Assembly (NCBI GenBank): GCA_001247695.2
Contig: LGRX02025931.1
Span: 40,939-104,938 of the forward strand
Length of the DNA stretch: 64,000 bases
DNA from: Cymbomonas tetramitiformis
Taxonomy: Eukaryota; Chlorophyta; Pyramimonadophyceae; Pyramimonadales; Pyramimonadaceae
Reading direction: 5' to 3'
Made by a program: the position numbers and the translations under genes. Below, in pieces: positions 1 through 11,420 of the stretch; position 1 is the first letter of the stretch, and every line of letters starts with the position of its first letter. Below the pieces are notes generated by a model that ran no database searches, was not told where the DNA came from, and saw only the letters and a list, made by a program, of their open reading frames with translations.

Positions 1-561
1 TACATACGTCAGCGTTATCACCTGGCTTGTGGATGTGCGTTGACGTGGCCGGGGTTTCTGGACTTATATTTAATATTGCTAATGGAGTGCCGTGGACGAA
101 GCAGACGGATTGAATCTTAACGGTTTCTTGCGAATTACACAAAACATCCGACGTTGCATTTAGCCAGAGCGACGGGAGAAGTTACGATGCCCCACGACCC
201 GATCAGGATCTACAATCTCGACGCGTCTCACCGACGCTCGTCGGAGTCTCGGAGCCGATAATTACATTAGCCCGACGGAGCTAATTTTGAATAGAGACCG
301 CCGCCAAAAAGGACACACTGTGTGCCAGCTCTCTGAGTGCCAGCGCTCTGTTACTTTTCCCAAAAGAATGTTTGAAAAACACCCACGATTTCTGTGCGGC
401 GTAGCTGGCACTGAAATTTTGCATGCGGAGCCGGCAGTGAGATACTCCATGCCGTCTATTGGGTAGCCTGCAAACAGCTGGCGGGACTGGCCTGGCCCGC
501 CATGCTACAAGATGTAGGCGAAGGTGCGCACTTTCTCCACTCACTCGACTTTTTTTTTTCT
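1..561. other. Upstream region, no gene recognised
   Basis: No convincing exon or repeat is visible. The short open frames here lack codon structure or recognisable motifs. A pyrimidine tract (551-560, mostly T) lies immediately before the start codon of the transposase gene. I looked for a long terminal inverted repeat shared with 3685-3989 and did not see one. Confidence 0.4.
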
Positions 562-3500
562 ATGGCTCCATCAACCTGCCAAGAGTACTCTCCTGGAGAG
601 AAGGAGGAAAACGCTGTCCTGTCCATGTTTCAAGGCCCATCCCCGATTCCTCCTGTTCCTCCGCGGAGCCCGCTGAAACCAATCTCTGAAAATGAGCTCC
701 TTCAGCAAAAGATAATGAACGAATGGGGCAAAACTAATACAGCTGTCCAACATTCTTCCCCTTCGGACAATTGTTTTGTTTCGGGCGAACTCGCTCAAGC
801 CGCAACTAAGCTCGCTTCCTCACAGGATGAAGATACGGACTTCCAGCCCACGAAGAAACGCACTCGGCCGGACGCCTTGAAGTTCGTCCCAAAGGTGAGC
901 ACTCCTATCCTTCCCCTCTCTCATCGTGTACCTGCTATTTTCTTTAAAAAAAACTTGTACAGAATAGATCTGGCTGTTTTGTAATTGTGTTGGCAATATG
1001 TGTTTTCTTTCAGGGCAAGCCCGGGGAGTGGCGGCCGTTTCACCCTGCGTTCAGCGCGAAGGCCCTTACCTTTTCCTCGTGCTCCGACGGCTTAAAATAT
1101 CTGAAGCGTGATCCCTGTCGATGGCTGCGCATCGCCCCTGGAAAACGATCCCGTATTTACGGCTGTGATTCCCACCGGGGTGAAAACGGGGAACCATGCC
1201 CTGCGAAAGTCAAACTCCAGCAGAATGTTGACACCGGAAGGTGATACCCTCCCTCCTGTTCAGTGTGTTTCCTGTTTTATCAAATTTCAAAAAAAACCCC
1301 GTCGGGTTCCAAGTTCAGACATTATGTTTATGTTAAGGGATACCAGCACACCCTGCTTTGCGGGACCGACAGCCGGGTAACAACCGGGACAGCTGTGGAC
1401 CCAGTCATGTATCATGGAAACCCGCCTTGGTCGGGCAGTGTTAGTTTCGGAATGGGGCGCAGCGTAGCCGGGGTAGTCGTAATGTCTGAACGCGGTTTAC
1501 CCACGGATTATTTCTGCGGTTACTAACCTGCGTATGGTTTGTGCACACGCAGTTGGGACGCCCTTGACAACTCGGTGGCGCATGCAGCCAACGACAACCC
1601 TGTGGTGCAACACTCCGTCCGGTTCCGTGAAAACCGCAATGCTGTCGTGAAGCTTATTTCCACACACAGTGGCAAACCGGTGTTCAGCAGAAACAAACAC
1701 TTGGATGAGGCCTGGGATGGGACCGCGGAATCTCGCAAATACTTTCCAGACGCTGATGCCTCCCGGAAATTGGCACGTCAGCATCATCGGCAGACTGTTG
1801 GGGAGCAAGGTCCGGTGGACCTTGTGGTGGGGCTCGAAGAGTTCATAGATCAAAACTCCCCACCTCAAGAACGTGCAGCATTCCTTGACTGGCAGAGTAA
1901 ACAAAACCCGGTCACCCCTTTTGTGATGATGTACGAAAGGTACTGAATACCTTCTTTGCCCTCCCATATTCTTGCCTACCCTGTTATTATTCTTGTAGTA
2001 TTCTTATCTTGTTGATGTCTTGTGAGTATCATCTGACCAAATAAAAGCGAGTTCCGGTTATTCACTTTTCAATAGGCAATCAATGTATTGAATGCGTATG
2101 TATTCCTCGCAGGTCCGATGAATTTGGTCCGTGCGTCGTGATGTCCAACACTGCCGTGGCTGAGAACATTCTTTTCGAGTGGCGATCCCATCTTCCCGCC
2201 AACATATTCACTTGCTCTGCTGACGGCACGTTTGGTCGGGAAGATGGTTCATATACACACTTGGACTTCGGCACCAACTCCATTGAATTTGAGAAGCCGC
2301 ATCTATGGGATGATTTCGAGGACAAGCGGAGATGTCCGCACATGACGTTCCGTGTGTTTCTGTATGCCACTGCTAAGTCGGAGTCCACCTTTGCTTACAA
2401 GATTCCTTTGCTGGCTATGATAAGGTGTGTTCATACCCTGCCACTTGCCCAACTATTATCCCACTTTCACTTGCAATATGTATTCCATGCTTGAATACTA
2501 GACTATTGTTTCTGAGAATATGTTTCCGATTTGTTTGACAGATATGCACGGCTGCGTTGGGATCTGCAGCTTCCTATCTCTGTGGCCATTGGGGACCCGA
2601 TGCGTTCTTTGTCCGCTGCCTGCACTTTGATCATTGAGGAGAAGTTCACCACTTCTGGTGACCTTGTGAAGGTTGTCAACCCAAAGGATCGTGAGCATGT
2701 TCGGCGTCTCTGGCAAAAGGCGATCGAGAAGCACACACAGCCTGGCGCCATCCGTGAACGCTTCTTGCGGGATCACAACCTACTCGTGCGCATGCCAACT
2801 AAGGAGGCCTTCGACTTCACTTCGCGCGTTGCGGTAAAGTCTTACCGTCGACAAATGTACACCGCGATCGTGACCGATTGCCATAACTTCCTGAAAGGCA
2901 TCCACACTGGCTATTTTCTCGGAGCGACCGAGATTCCTGGGGTGACACCTGAAAGTCAATCTGAAGAGCGCCTTCACCGAGAAGATCATAGATATGTGAA
3001 AGCGGGTGCCTCTCATCTTGTCGTCCTCACCCAGTCTTTCCCCACACTCTTGAAGCTGCGCGCTTGGGATGGGATTGGAGTGAGCCACAAGCTGCTCACG
3101 ACACCGCTCCCGTACATCGCCCTTGCGCAAGCTTTGGTGCGAGCTGAATGTGCCGTCGAGTTTTCTCAAGCCCGCTTGTACAAGTCGCGGGAGGGCTATG
3201 ATTTCTACTACGTGAACAAGGAGGCCCTCCTCGACAAGCCGATGTCGGAGTTTCGAATCAAGAAGTTCCGGACCATCCTGAACGACTCAGGTATGCACTC
3301 CTCCCCTTGTGTTAGACTATCTTATCCTTCCCATCCTGCCTTCTTACTTGTTGACAATCTTCTTGTGTTGCATTGTGCACTAATATATTGCGGGGTGTCT
3401 CAATAGAGGACACGACTGAGCTATTCAAGGACACCTCCGTGGTGGAGAAGTACTTCGACAACATTGTCGAGGTGTGTCTGTCTGTGGATGACACGGGGAA

Positions 3501-3684
3501 CATTTTAGACGGCACCTCCTGCACCTGCGAGTGGTTCCTTCGGTTCCGTGCCCAGTGTGGGCACATCCTCTGCGTCCGCCACCTGATGCACGAGGTGGAT
3601 GTTTTCACCATGACCGCGGAGGCCTTCCCCAAGAACAAGCCGAAGACCATGGCACAAAAACGGGCTTTTGAAGCTAACAAGTAA
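562..3684 (+). CDS. Mutator-like (MULE) transposase, seven exons, SWIM zinc finger
   Basis: Proposed exons are 562-894, 1014-1240, 1319-1408, 1553-1939, 2113-2424, 2542-3290 and 3407-3684. All introns are GT-AG, all phases agree, and the total is 2376 nt (791 aa plus TAA). Intron 3 has a TACTAAC branch-like site at 1521-1527; its donor at 1409 is the least certain because I chose it to restore phase. Exons 2-3 hold a GCM1/FLYWCH-like zinc finger (GCDSH, CPAKV, GYQHT). Exons 5-6 hold a MULE-type DDE-like core: SADGTF carries the likely first Asp and IGDP the likely second. Exon 7 has a SWIM finger, CTC then CGH. Zinc finger, DDE core and SWIM in this order is the MULE arrangement. The start is the first ATG after the T tract. 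With no stop inside the exons, this may be an active or domesticated transposase. Confidence is high for the family, moderate for intron 3. Confidence 0.75.
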
Positions 3685-3989
3685 ACGTAGTTGTGTAGAG
3701 TTGACTTGATTCTGCTATGTAGGATCCGTGCGCGTTAGATCCTAGATATTAAAAAAAACATCTATATGCTCCAATATGAGCTGACCTGTAAAACATGCAA
3801 GCTCTGATATGAGCTGCAATTAAAGCCTTTGATAGTATCTTATTGCTAAATGCTTTGTCTCAATTATATTCCTTTATTAACATGCTCTCAAGTGTCTTTC
3901 TATATATTTTGGCACTGTGTATTCATCGTGCATTCTTTAATCAGTCAGTTTTTGGTTATCAGCAATTTCTGGATTTTGCGGTCCGACAC
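3685..3989. other. 3' flank of the transposase gene, AT-rich, no gene
   Basis: This is AT-rich DNA with no supported exon. It contains two diverged copies of a short phrase resembling GCTCCAATATGAGCTG (about 3768-3822). No transposon end was identified. Confidence 0.4.
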
Positions 3990-4168
3990 TTTTGTAGCTA
4001 CAGCTACAAAACGGGCCAACCCGGCAGCTTTTGTAGCTATAGCTACAAAACGGGCCACCCCGGCAGCTTTTGTAGCTATAGCTACAAAACGGGCCACCCC
4101 GGCAGCTTTTGTAGCTAAGCTACAAATCCGGGTAGCTACAAAAATGGTAGGGGGTAGCTACAAAAACG
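3990..4168. repeat. 39-bp tandem repeat built on a TTTTGTAGCTA palindrome
   Basis: TTTTGTAGC starts at 3990, 4029, 4068 and 4107, an exact 39-bp period. Each unit holds a near-perfect palindrome (TTTTGTAGCTA followed by its complement) and a GGGCCA-CCCCGGCAG spacer. Two more GTAGCTACAAAA motifs follow at about 4133-4165. Similar GCTACAAAA motifs recur at 15365-15425, on the far side of the Ty3-like element, so these could be subterminal repeats of an older DNA element that was later interrupted. Confidence 0.85.
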
Positions 4169-4186
4169 TCGTGTTACCTGACACCT

Positions 4187-4352
4187 GGCTTCGGGGTACG
4201 GACTCTTCGGCTGACCGAGATGGACGTCGGGCTCTCATCGACATCATCAATGGGAGCGTGCCGGCAGCCCTACGCGAGAGCCACCAGCAGGAGCACGCGG
4301 CTCTTCGTTATCCCGCAGGCGTTGACCCGCAGCCGATCTTGGCTCGTGACGC
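4187..4352 (+). pseudogene. Fragment of a Copia-like gag (same family as the ORF at 43.7-46.0 kb)
   Basis: In the plus frame this reads TGTDSS-type sequence through DGRRALIDII, an ALRES-QQEHAALRYPA stretch and VDPQPILA. It matches closely the Gag core encoded on the minus strand near 45.4-45.55 kb (DGRRALIDIIKG, EEHAALRYPA, VDPQLILA). Only about 55 codons remain. The match stops abruptly at about 4352, where the antisense reverse transcriptase of the Ty3-like element begins. Confidence 0.8.
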
Positions 4353-6586
4353 ATGGGCTCACCCACCAAGCCCTTGTAGTAGTTCATGAGCCCAAGGATG
4401 GAGCGTACCCCAGTCTTGTCCTCGGGCTTGGGCAACTCTTGGATTGCCTTGCACTTGATGTCCTGCGCACCAATGGTGTTGTAACCAATACGGTAGCCCA
4501 AGAAGTCCACAGTGGCTGCCCCGAAGGTCGATTTGCCCGAGTGCAGTCGGATCCCTGCATCCCCCAAGGTGCGAAGCACGGCCTCTACATCCTTGATGTG
4601 CTGCTCAGCAGTGTCTGAGTATAAGCACACGTCGTCAACGTACGCCACCGTACAGTGCTGTAGGTGACGCAGCTCGTAGTCCATGATCCTGATGAAGGCG
4701 GCCGTCGCTCCAGCTGCTCCAAATGGCATGGAAGTGTAGCGATGGAGCTGATTGCCCCACCAGAACGCTGTCTTGTCCCTGTCCTCCTCGGTGGTCATGG
4801 GAATCTGGTGAAAAGCCTTGGTCGCGTCCAGAGTTGTCTTGAACTTGGCCTTGGCCACGCGCTGGTAGAGCTCCTCTGGTCGGTGAGGCAGCGTGTTGTC
4901 CTTCAGCGACAACCGGTTCGTGTTCCGGAGGTCGACACAGAAACGTGTAGAAGTCCACTGTCCAGTTTCATGGTCCTTCTTCCCTGCGACCACCACGTTG
5001 CTGGCGTGTCGACAGTGCTGTGAAGCTGGCTCGATGAAGCCGTACTCCAACAGCTCCTTGCAGTGCAGGTCGATAATATCCTGCTCTCCCGGGCTGTACT
5101 TCCTCGGTCGCTGGTAAGCTACCTTGGTCTCGTCCTTGAAAGGGATGGCGAAAGTCATCGCATGCGCTGCCCCTCCATGGTAGCCCTTGATGTCCTGCGG
5201 TCTGTTGGCGAAGCAATAGCTGCACCTTCTAACCACGTCGCGCATTTCTTCCCAGTTCTCCTCGGTGAACTCAGGGTGTCCTCCGAAAGTGGCGTTGAGC
5301 TCCGTGTCCAACCACGCGGCCTCGTCCTTGGTGACTTTAGTGGTCCCCCCTGGCTGTAGCGTGTCTAGCACCGTGTGCGGAAGCACCTCGTCTCGCTCCG
5401 CCACCATGGCTTCCCACCCCGTGTCCCACTGGCGTGAGGACCTCTGGTCGTCCCAGGTGGTTCTGGAAGAACTCTGCAGCGGGTCAGGGCACGAACCCGT
5501 AGCGGGTAGACCCTGAAACCCTCCAGGAGCCACGGTGGCCACCCAAGCAGCAGCCGCAAGCAGCAACAAAAGTTTTAAAATTCTGCTGGCTCCCATAGGT
5601 TTGACTGGAGAGTGCAGGGTCAGTATGCAAGTCAGCATCCTCCACCCCCCGTGCATACGGCCCAAGCTCCCTCCTGCCGAGACGTAGATCACCCGTGCCA
5701 AGACCAACGCCACGTAGGCGAAATGGGCCACCCTGTAGCAAGTGGCTGCGAGCTGCAGGCGCCGAAGGCGGGCTGCAAAACGCGGTTTCTGCATGCGGCG
5801 CGGGATGGCCGCCAGCGTGGCTGGACCCGCAGCAGAGACCCGCTGCGCGATCGCCAGAGCGCGGCTCACTCGGGCACGAAGTGCGATGAACCCGCGCCCT
5901 CCGCTCGTTGCGCGGAAGCCCAGCAACCCATGCCTGCCAATGTGGATCGTCATCACCAAGACGCACCCCAGTGAAGCGACTGCCGCCTCGAAGTGCGCGG
6001 CGATGATGGCGAGTCCAATCCGGAGCAACGGTACGTACCATAGGCCATTCCGGACATGGTGGAACCCAGCAACCTGCCAGACCACCATGCCCATCAGAAG
6101 CGAGTGCCTCGCTAACTCCAACAGTATGTGAAGGTGCAGACGGTGATGCGTCCACTGTTGATGTGGCGCCATTCGTATGGCCCACAAGGTGCGCGCCATG
6201 GCCCTGCGAGTCATGCTGGAATGATACACCCAGAGCGCTGCCATTTCTCCAAGGCACCTCATGGCCTCCATGGTCATCCATATGACCACCACCGTCCAAT
6301 GAGGCAGCTGCGGCCACCGTAGCCGCGCGAGCACCCCCGTGAGGAGGAAGCACGTCTGCGCATGCCTCGCCCACCGTCTGGCGGCAGGCTGTGCACCCGG
6401 CTCAATGCCGGGGCTGCTTCTCAGTAGCGGGCGCGCCGGGCTGCAGCGGGCCCGGTGCCCGACTGCAAACGCTGCAACCGTGCAATTCTCTTCTGTTCCT
6501 CCGTCATCTCGTCGTGCTCTGGCAGCACGCCTGACGCACGTGATGCGCCCCTGTCCATGCGTCCGCTGTGCGCGGCCCCAGGACAC
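4353..6586 (-). CDS. Reverse transcriptase region of the Ty3-like element, with hydrophobic N-terminal part (partial)
   Basis: The C-terminal half is a Ty3-type reverse transcriptase. RFCVDLRNTN, then TTLDATKAFHQIP (catalytic Asp), then the MPFGAAGATAAF motif, then VAYVDDVCLYSD (YVDD at about 4631-4642), then FLGYRIG and LGLMNYYKGLVG. The frame runs past 4353 only through foreign sequence. The N-terminal half has several hydrophobic stretches (WTVVVIWMTMEAM, LLRIGLAIIAAHF, ILKLLLLLAAAAWVATVAP) that could span membranes, unusual ahead of an RT. It overlaps the preceding frame (6421-7686) by about 165 nt in a different phase. RNase H and integrase are missing, so this copy cannot be autonomous. 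Confidence 0.8.
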
Positions 6587-7686
6587 TGGGACCCCTCTCC
6601 AGGGCTCGGAGATCTCCTCCTGCGTTGTCCACTCCGTGGAGAGCGTTGGTGGGCTGGTTCAGGGGTCGAGTTCGTGCGACGTCCATCTTGATTGCCCCCA
6701 CGCTGGGCACTGGCGCCCGCGACACGCACATCAGCCGGTGCTGGGCTGCTGGGCGCCATGAGGCCAAGGGTCGGTGGTGACCTGGATGAAACAACCTCCT
6801 GGTCCTGTGCGGCTGAAGGGCACAGTTCAGTCTCTTGGGTGCAGATAGAACCTGAGACAGAACTCTCGGCTGCACGCAGGTCTATGACCGGCTGGTGCTC
6901 GGGTCTCTGAGCAAGGTTTACCTCTAAGCCCCCAGAACGCAATCCACTGAACAAGTCGTTGGCGTGGGACTCATCCCCAGGCTGCGAGCGCGTGTCCTCG
7001 AGACCAGCGTCTCTGGTGGTGCCCTGTCCGATCCTAACGGAAGGACGAGCGGTGGGTGGTCGTTCTCTGTACTCCCTCAAGGTCTCATTGTGTCCACGGA
7101 TGATCGCCTCCCTTTCCGCGATGTTGGCGCGCAACTGCGACATTCTGCCGCAAAGCAAAGCCTCGAGTGTGTCACCAGCCCCCACGCTGTGCTCCACGTC
7201 GTGACCCTCCGAAGCAGAGCGCTCTGACGGTGGTGATGGTGACAGCGTGCGGTGCGGGTCGGGAACCAAGTGCTCACCAAGTGCAAGGTCGGGCGAGTGC
7301 TCCGAAGCGCTGTCAACCTCCTCATCGTCACCTCCCTGTCCGCGAGGGGCGTCGCCATTTTGTCTGGCTTGGCTCGGGCTGGGCGATGGTGGTGCCCCTG
7401 AGACCTCGGGGGTGACCCCCTCGGTGGGTGTGTCCAAGCAGCTCATAAACTCGCCACACAGCCGGGCGCGCAACTCAGCTTGCCGCACTTCTTCCAGCAT
7501 CGCAGGCCCCACGAGAGCTGCGAGCGCGGATAGCGGCGCCCTGTGCATCACGGCTGCCTTTTCCCACGTCATACAAGTGCACCGCTCGAACTTGCGCGTC
7601 CTGGAGGAGAGGTACTCCAAGGTGAACACGGCTCCATAGGAGCCCCGCGTGTGGTAGTAGCCGTAATCCTCACAGAGGCAGTACAC
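6421..7686 (-). CDS. Charged, low-complexity linker frame of the Ty3-like element
   Basis: About 420 codons lie between the protease and RT regions. The start is not a true ATG; the frame opens further upstream, through about 7750, reading a plausible EPPEDLIDGPQRGTL stretch. The body is Ser/Pro/Glu/Arg-rich with RRRRSPSPG-like runs and a predicted coiled segment (AEREAIIRGHNETLREY). I recognise no enzyme domain. It overlaps the RT frame and is out of phase with both neighbours, so expression would need frameshifting, or the copy has decayed. Confidence 0.5.
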   Translation of the reverse strand: MYCLCEDYGYYHTRGSYGAVFTLEYLSSRTRKFERCTCMTWEKAAVMHRAPLSALAALVGPAMLEEVRQAELRARLCGEFMSCLDTPTEGVTPEVSGAPPSPSPSQARQNGDAPRGQGGDDEEVDSASEHSPDLALGEHLVPDPHRTLSPSPPSERSASEGHDVEHSVGAGDTLEALLCGRMSQLRANIAEREAIIRGHNETLREYRERPPTARPSVRIGQGTTRDAGLEDTRSQPGDESHANDLFSGLRSGGLEVNLAQRPEHQPVIDLRAAESSVSGSICTQETELCPSAAQDQEVVSSRSPPTLGLMAPSSPAPADVRVAGASAQRGGNQDGRRTNSTPEPAHQRSPRSGQRRRRSPSPGEGSQCPGAAHSGRMDRGASRASGVLPEHDEMTEEQKRIARLQRLQSGTGPAAARRARY

Positions 7687-7826
7687 GGCCTTGGAACGGA
7701 GGTTGGCTCTTGTCCGCAGGACTCGCAGAGTGCCTCGCTGCGGACCGTCGATCAGGTCTTCAGGTGGCTCTTGGCTATCTCCACCAGATCCTTGCTTGTG
7801 CCGAGGTGCTCCACGTGCATCTGAAT

Positions 7827-8905
7827 TGGCTACTATCCAAATTCATGGTCCTCCCACAAGGACCAACGCGCGATGACTATTATGAGTGCCACATGGATCT
7901 TTGAGGCGTATACGTGCTTTTGGCATCATATGTATGAGTCAATTGAATAATTTCCCCTACAAGATCGTCCACGCGTGTGCTAGAGGGGCGTGCTTAAAGG
8001 GTGCGCTTTTGATATGTTTTTTATCGAAATCGTCGAAAAAAAGATGGTCCTCCCACAAGGACCATAGTCTTTAAGCGTCCTAGCGGTTGCATGGTGCGCG
8101 GTGTTGGCCGCTCATGGTCGCACACCTTGAGTTTATGACCAAATATGAAAACTTAGTTGGATAGTCCACACTCTAGTCGCCATCTGAGCTCTCATTTACC
8201 GTGGCGGGTGATCAATCCCGAGTGAAATAAGGATTTTGTGATTTTTACACTTCTAATTTTCACTTCGCGTCAAGCTAACGAGTGCACATCGCTCACATAC
8301 TTGCCCATATGGCTTATGTTAAGCTTTCAAAAAATCATTTTATGGATATACTTCAAAAGTTTAAGCACCATACGCTCCTACCACACTGTGAATGCAATCT
8401 AGCGGGCATCGTGGATAATGGGTCATATTTGCACCGATTATCCCATTCCGGCTAAAAAACCGACTAAAAAGGTGTACGGTTGTTAATAAGCATTAGAGAT
8501 GGCCAATATATGCACTCCAACATGACGTATGACCCAAATATGATGAGGACATGTGTATAAGATCGATAATTATGATCGCATGGACGCAGGTGTAGCCTGC
8601 ACATACTATTCCCAAAAAATTATTGAAGATATCGTATCTTTTTGTGCCTTTTTGAATTTTCAAAAAAATGCAATCTGAAAATTTTGAGGGTGCTTGTCGC
8701 AAATGCGAACGCCATGGATATATTGGGTGGATCCAGGCCGGACCAAGCATCGAAGTAATTAATATATGTCCCATTGATACTAAAAATCATTGGGCGCGCC
8801 TTCTAGATCCGAACCAATGCCCAATTAAATTCTTGCAACATTGGTCCTTGTGGGAGGACCATAATCGATTATAGTCCTCCCACAAGGACCATGGGATAGT
8901 AGCCA
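7827..8905. mobile_element. 1.08-kb non-coding TIR element nested in the Ty3-like element
   Basis: The ends are inverted: TGGCTACTATCC at 7827 and its complement ending at 8905, followed inward on both sides by ATGGTCC. A hairpin-forming motif (TGGTCCT, CCCACA, AGGACCA) occurs near both ends and at about 8044-8063 and 8845-8864. GAAT flanks both sides (7823-7826 and 8906-8909), a possible 4-bp target duplication. Removing the element and one GAAT restores an open retrotransposon frame (GLLGT-IQMHVEHLGTSKD). No coding capacity is seen, so it is a non-autonomous DNA element or MITE. Confidence 0.7.
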
Positions 8906-11420
8906 GAATGGTGCCCAGGAGTCCACCGGTACAGCCTCGCGACTGCCCCCCCAGAGGCAAGTACTCACCCCGCTGTCCCACTACCGCAGAGGAGGCGTAG
9001 CAGTGCATCATCCTGCTGGTGAGCTCGCACGTGTGTAGCCCCTTTCCTCGTTCTGCATAGGGCTTCCCCAGCTGGAATTCAATTTTGCCCTTGAAGCATC
9101 GGTAGGGGACGAGGAAGACAGTCTGCCCGTCCAGTTCTGCGAACTCCGCGATCTCCCTCGGGCTCAACCATTCGGACCTCTGCGTGGTGTTCTCGCTGTT
9201 GGTGTCCGATTCGGGTTCGTAGGAGGTGCCCTGGAACACCGATGGGTGATACTCCTGGTTCTGAGGGTCAAAATCCCCATTGGGCCAGGTCTGATGCCTC
9301 AGGCGCAACGGGGCTGAGGTTGGTTGCGGCACGGAACCAGATGGCCCTGCACTGTTCCCCCTGTGGGTCTCGCCTGCCGCATGGCCAGATGGCCCCGCCT
9401 CACCCCTCCTGATTGTCTTATGCTTGGGGGCTGGCGGTCGAGGTGCTGGGTCTCGCCTAGCTCCATATGTGTCAAGCTCGTTCCGTGCTTTGTCTTCTGT
9501 CTTGCACGCGGCGAGCATCACCCTGCCCTCCCCCAAGTGCAGAAACTCCAGGGCGGCGGCGTTGGTGCTGAACACTTCACCATTCCCCCCTTCTCCATCT
9601 GTCACTGGGTAGAACTTTCCCCCTTTCTCCGTCACATCTGCCAGCGTCAGCAGCGGGATGGCTTGCTCACCAGCCACCACCTCGTCGTACTTCACCCTCA
9701 GGCGAGCTCGGAGGTTGGCAATGTCCACCCTCTGGACGTACTTCAGGGGCTGATATCGCCAGCGCTGGTCCCTCTCGTAGTAGAAAGGCAGCTGGAACTC
9801 GCCAGTCACCCTGCCCATGGGGCTCATGCTGGCACTGCCAGTCATGGTGTGACGTACCATCTTCTCCATGAGCTCCCACTGCACACGAGTCTTTTCGCTG
9901 AGCACGCAGAACTGACGTGCCCTCCTGTCCCACATGAGGGTGCCAGTCACGACTCTCGTGGGGTATACCTGCTGCGCAATGAGGGCTTCCTGGACGTCCG
10001 CCATGGTGTACCGCCCGGCGTCTCGATGGGCCTGGCAGTCAGGAAGCGAGACCTGGTCGTGGTCCTTCCGCCAGCTCGCACGCGTAGCCCAGGTGTCTGA
10101 GGCCACTTTCGTCTCCTTGTTGACCTTCTGGTCCACCAACGTGAAGTCGGGCCACAGCAGCTCCGTCTCCAGGACGTCTTTCTTATCCCCACAGCGTGCG
10201 AACGTGACGCGCACGAAGCCTGCTCCGGGTGCGTCCTCTCCGTCTTCCTCGCAAAGTGTGCACAAGCGAGCATAGCCAGTGCGATCGACATACAAGCGTT
10301 GCTGAGACCAGCTGCTCTCCTTGTCCTCACTGTCCCATGAGTTCACTGCCATGCCCGCCCACGGTTGCGTGCTGGCCGACATATACTCTGTGTCACTCCC
10401 GATTTCCTGCTCCTGCGTCAGATCTGGGTAGCGAGGGTCGGTCTGGGTTGCCATCAGCCTTGCCGGCGTAATGGGCGTCGCGCTCACTGGCTCCTCAGCA
10501 TCTGACCATTCGCCCCTGGTCGCCACATTGGCCTCCCGTTGGCTGAGCGATGTTGCTTGCAGCAAGCCCAACATCTGGTCCGTCACGGATGTACCAGGCG
10601 CAGGTGGTTTGAACCTGGAGCTCTCGGCGTGTAGGCTGATTCGCCCAGTGAGCTCGGCTTGCATCAGGGAGCTGGGTCGTAATACACCTGCTTCCACCAT
10701 GGACTGGCAGCGTGCGTCGAGCATCTCCCGCTCCTCCTGGTTGAATCTCTTAAGTCTGAGCTCCTCCAAGAACGACTCCAGGAGGTGAGCTAGCTCAGGA
10801 TGTCCTCGTGAGAATGCACACCGCTCTCCTGAGAGGGCCAGACGATCCTCTCCCATCGCCTCAGCAAGCGCAGCCTCGTGTCGTGGCGGAGCACGGTCAT
10901 CAAAGATCTCCGTCGCCAGGCACACCCTGGGGTCCTCGTTCCGTTTGCTCTTCACGTCGGCGGGTGGCGTCAGCTCAATCAGTGGTAGCGTGACTTTCTC
11001 CCTCATGCCCAACGACACCGCGGCCTCAGAGGTGGCGATTCCCCGGTAGAGGTCGATGGTGAGCTTCAACGCGTTCTTCAGGGGGGCCGTGCCTACCAAG
11101 AAGTCCCACGTGGTGTCGTTGGTGAATGTGACGAAGGCGTGGAGCCGGTGCAGTGTCATGTAGGGAGTGCCCGCAGCGAGGATGACGACCACGTAGCAGT
11201 ACTTGGTGAACTTCGCGGGGCTGCCGTCGCACCTGGCCACCCTGGCCCCTGTCTCCGCATCAAAGATGGTCAGGCCGAGCCGGTTGACCGTCCGGATGGG
11301 GATGATGTTGCAGTTGGCTCCAGTGTCTAGAAGCAGGGCCTTGTACAACATGAGCAACCCACCAGAGGCCACGAGGGCCATCCCTTGCGCCAGCGTCTCG
11401 TTCAGGAGCTTGCACACGGG
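8906..11420 (-). CDS. Aspartic protease and following region of the Ty3-like polyprotein
   Basis: It reads in frame from the codon after the TAG at 11421-11423. About 35 codons in is LLLDTGANCNIIPI, the active-site loop of a retroviral-type aspartic protease, followed by TWDFLVG, typical of the family's second half. After about residue 150 there is a long region I cannot assign, rich in charged residues, with tryptophan-rich stretches (YERDQRWRYQPLKY). The frame was interrupted by the nested element at 8905. No ATG begins it, consistent with translation from the Gag frame. Confidence 0.75.
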
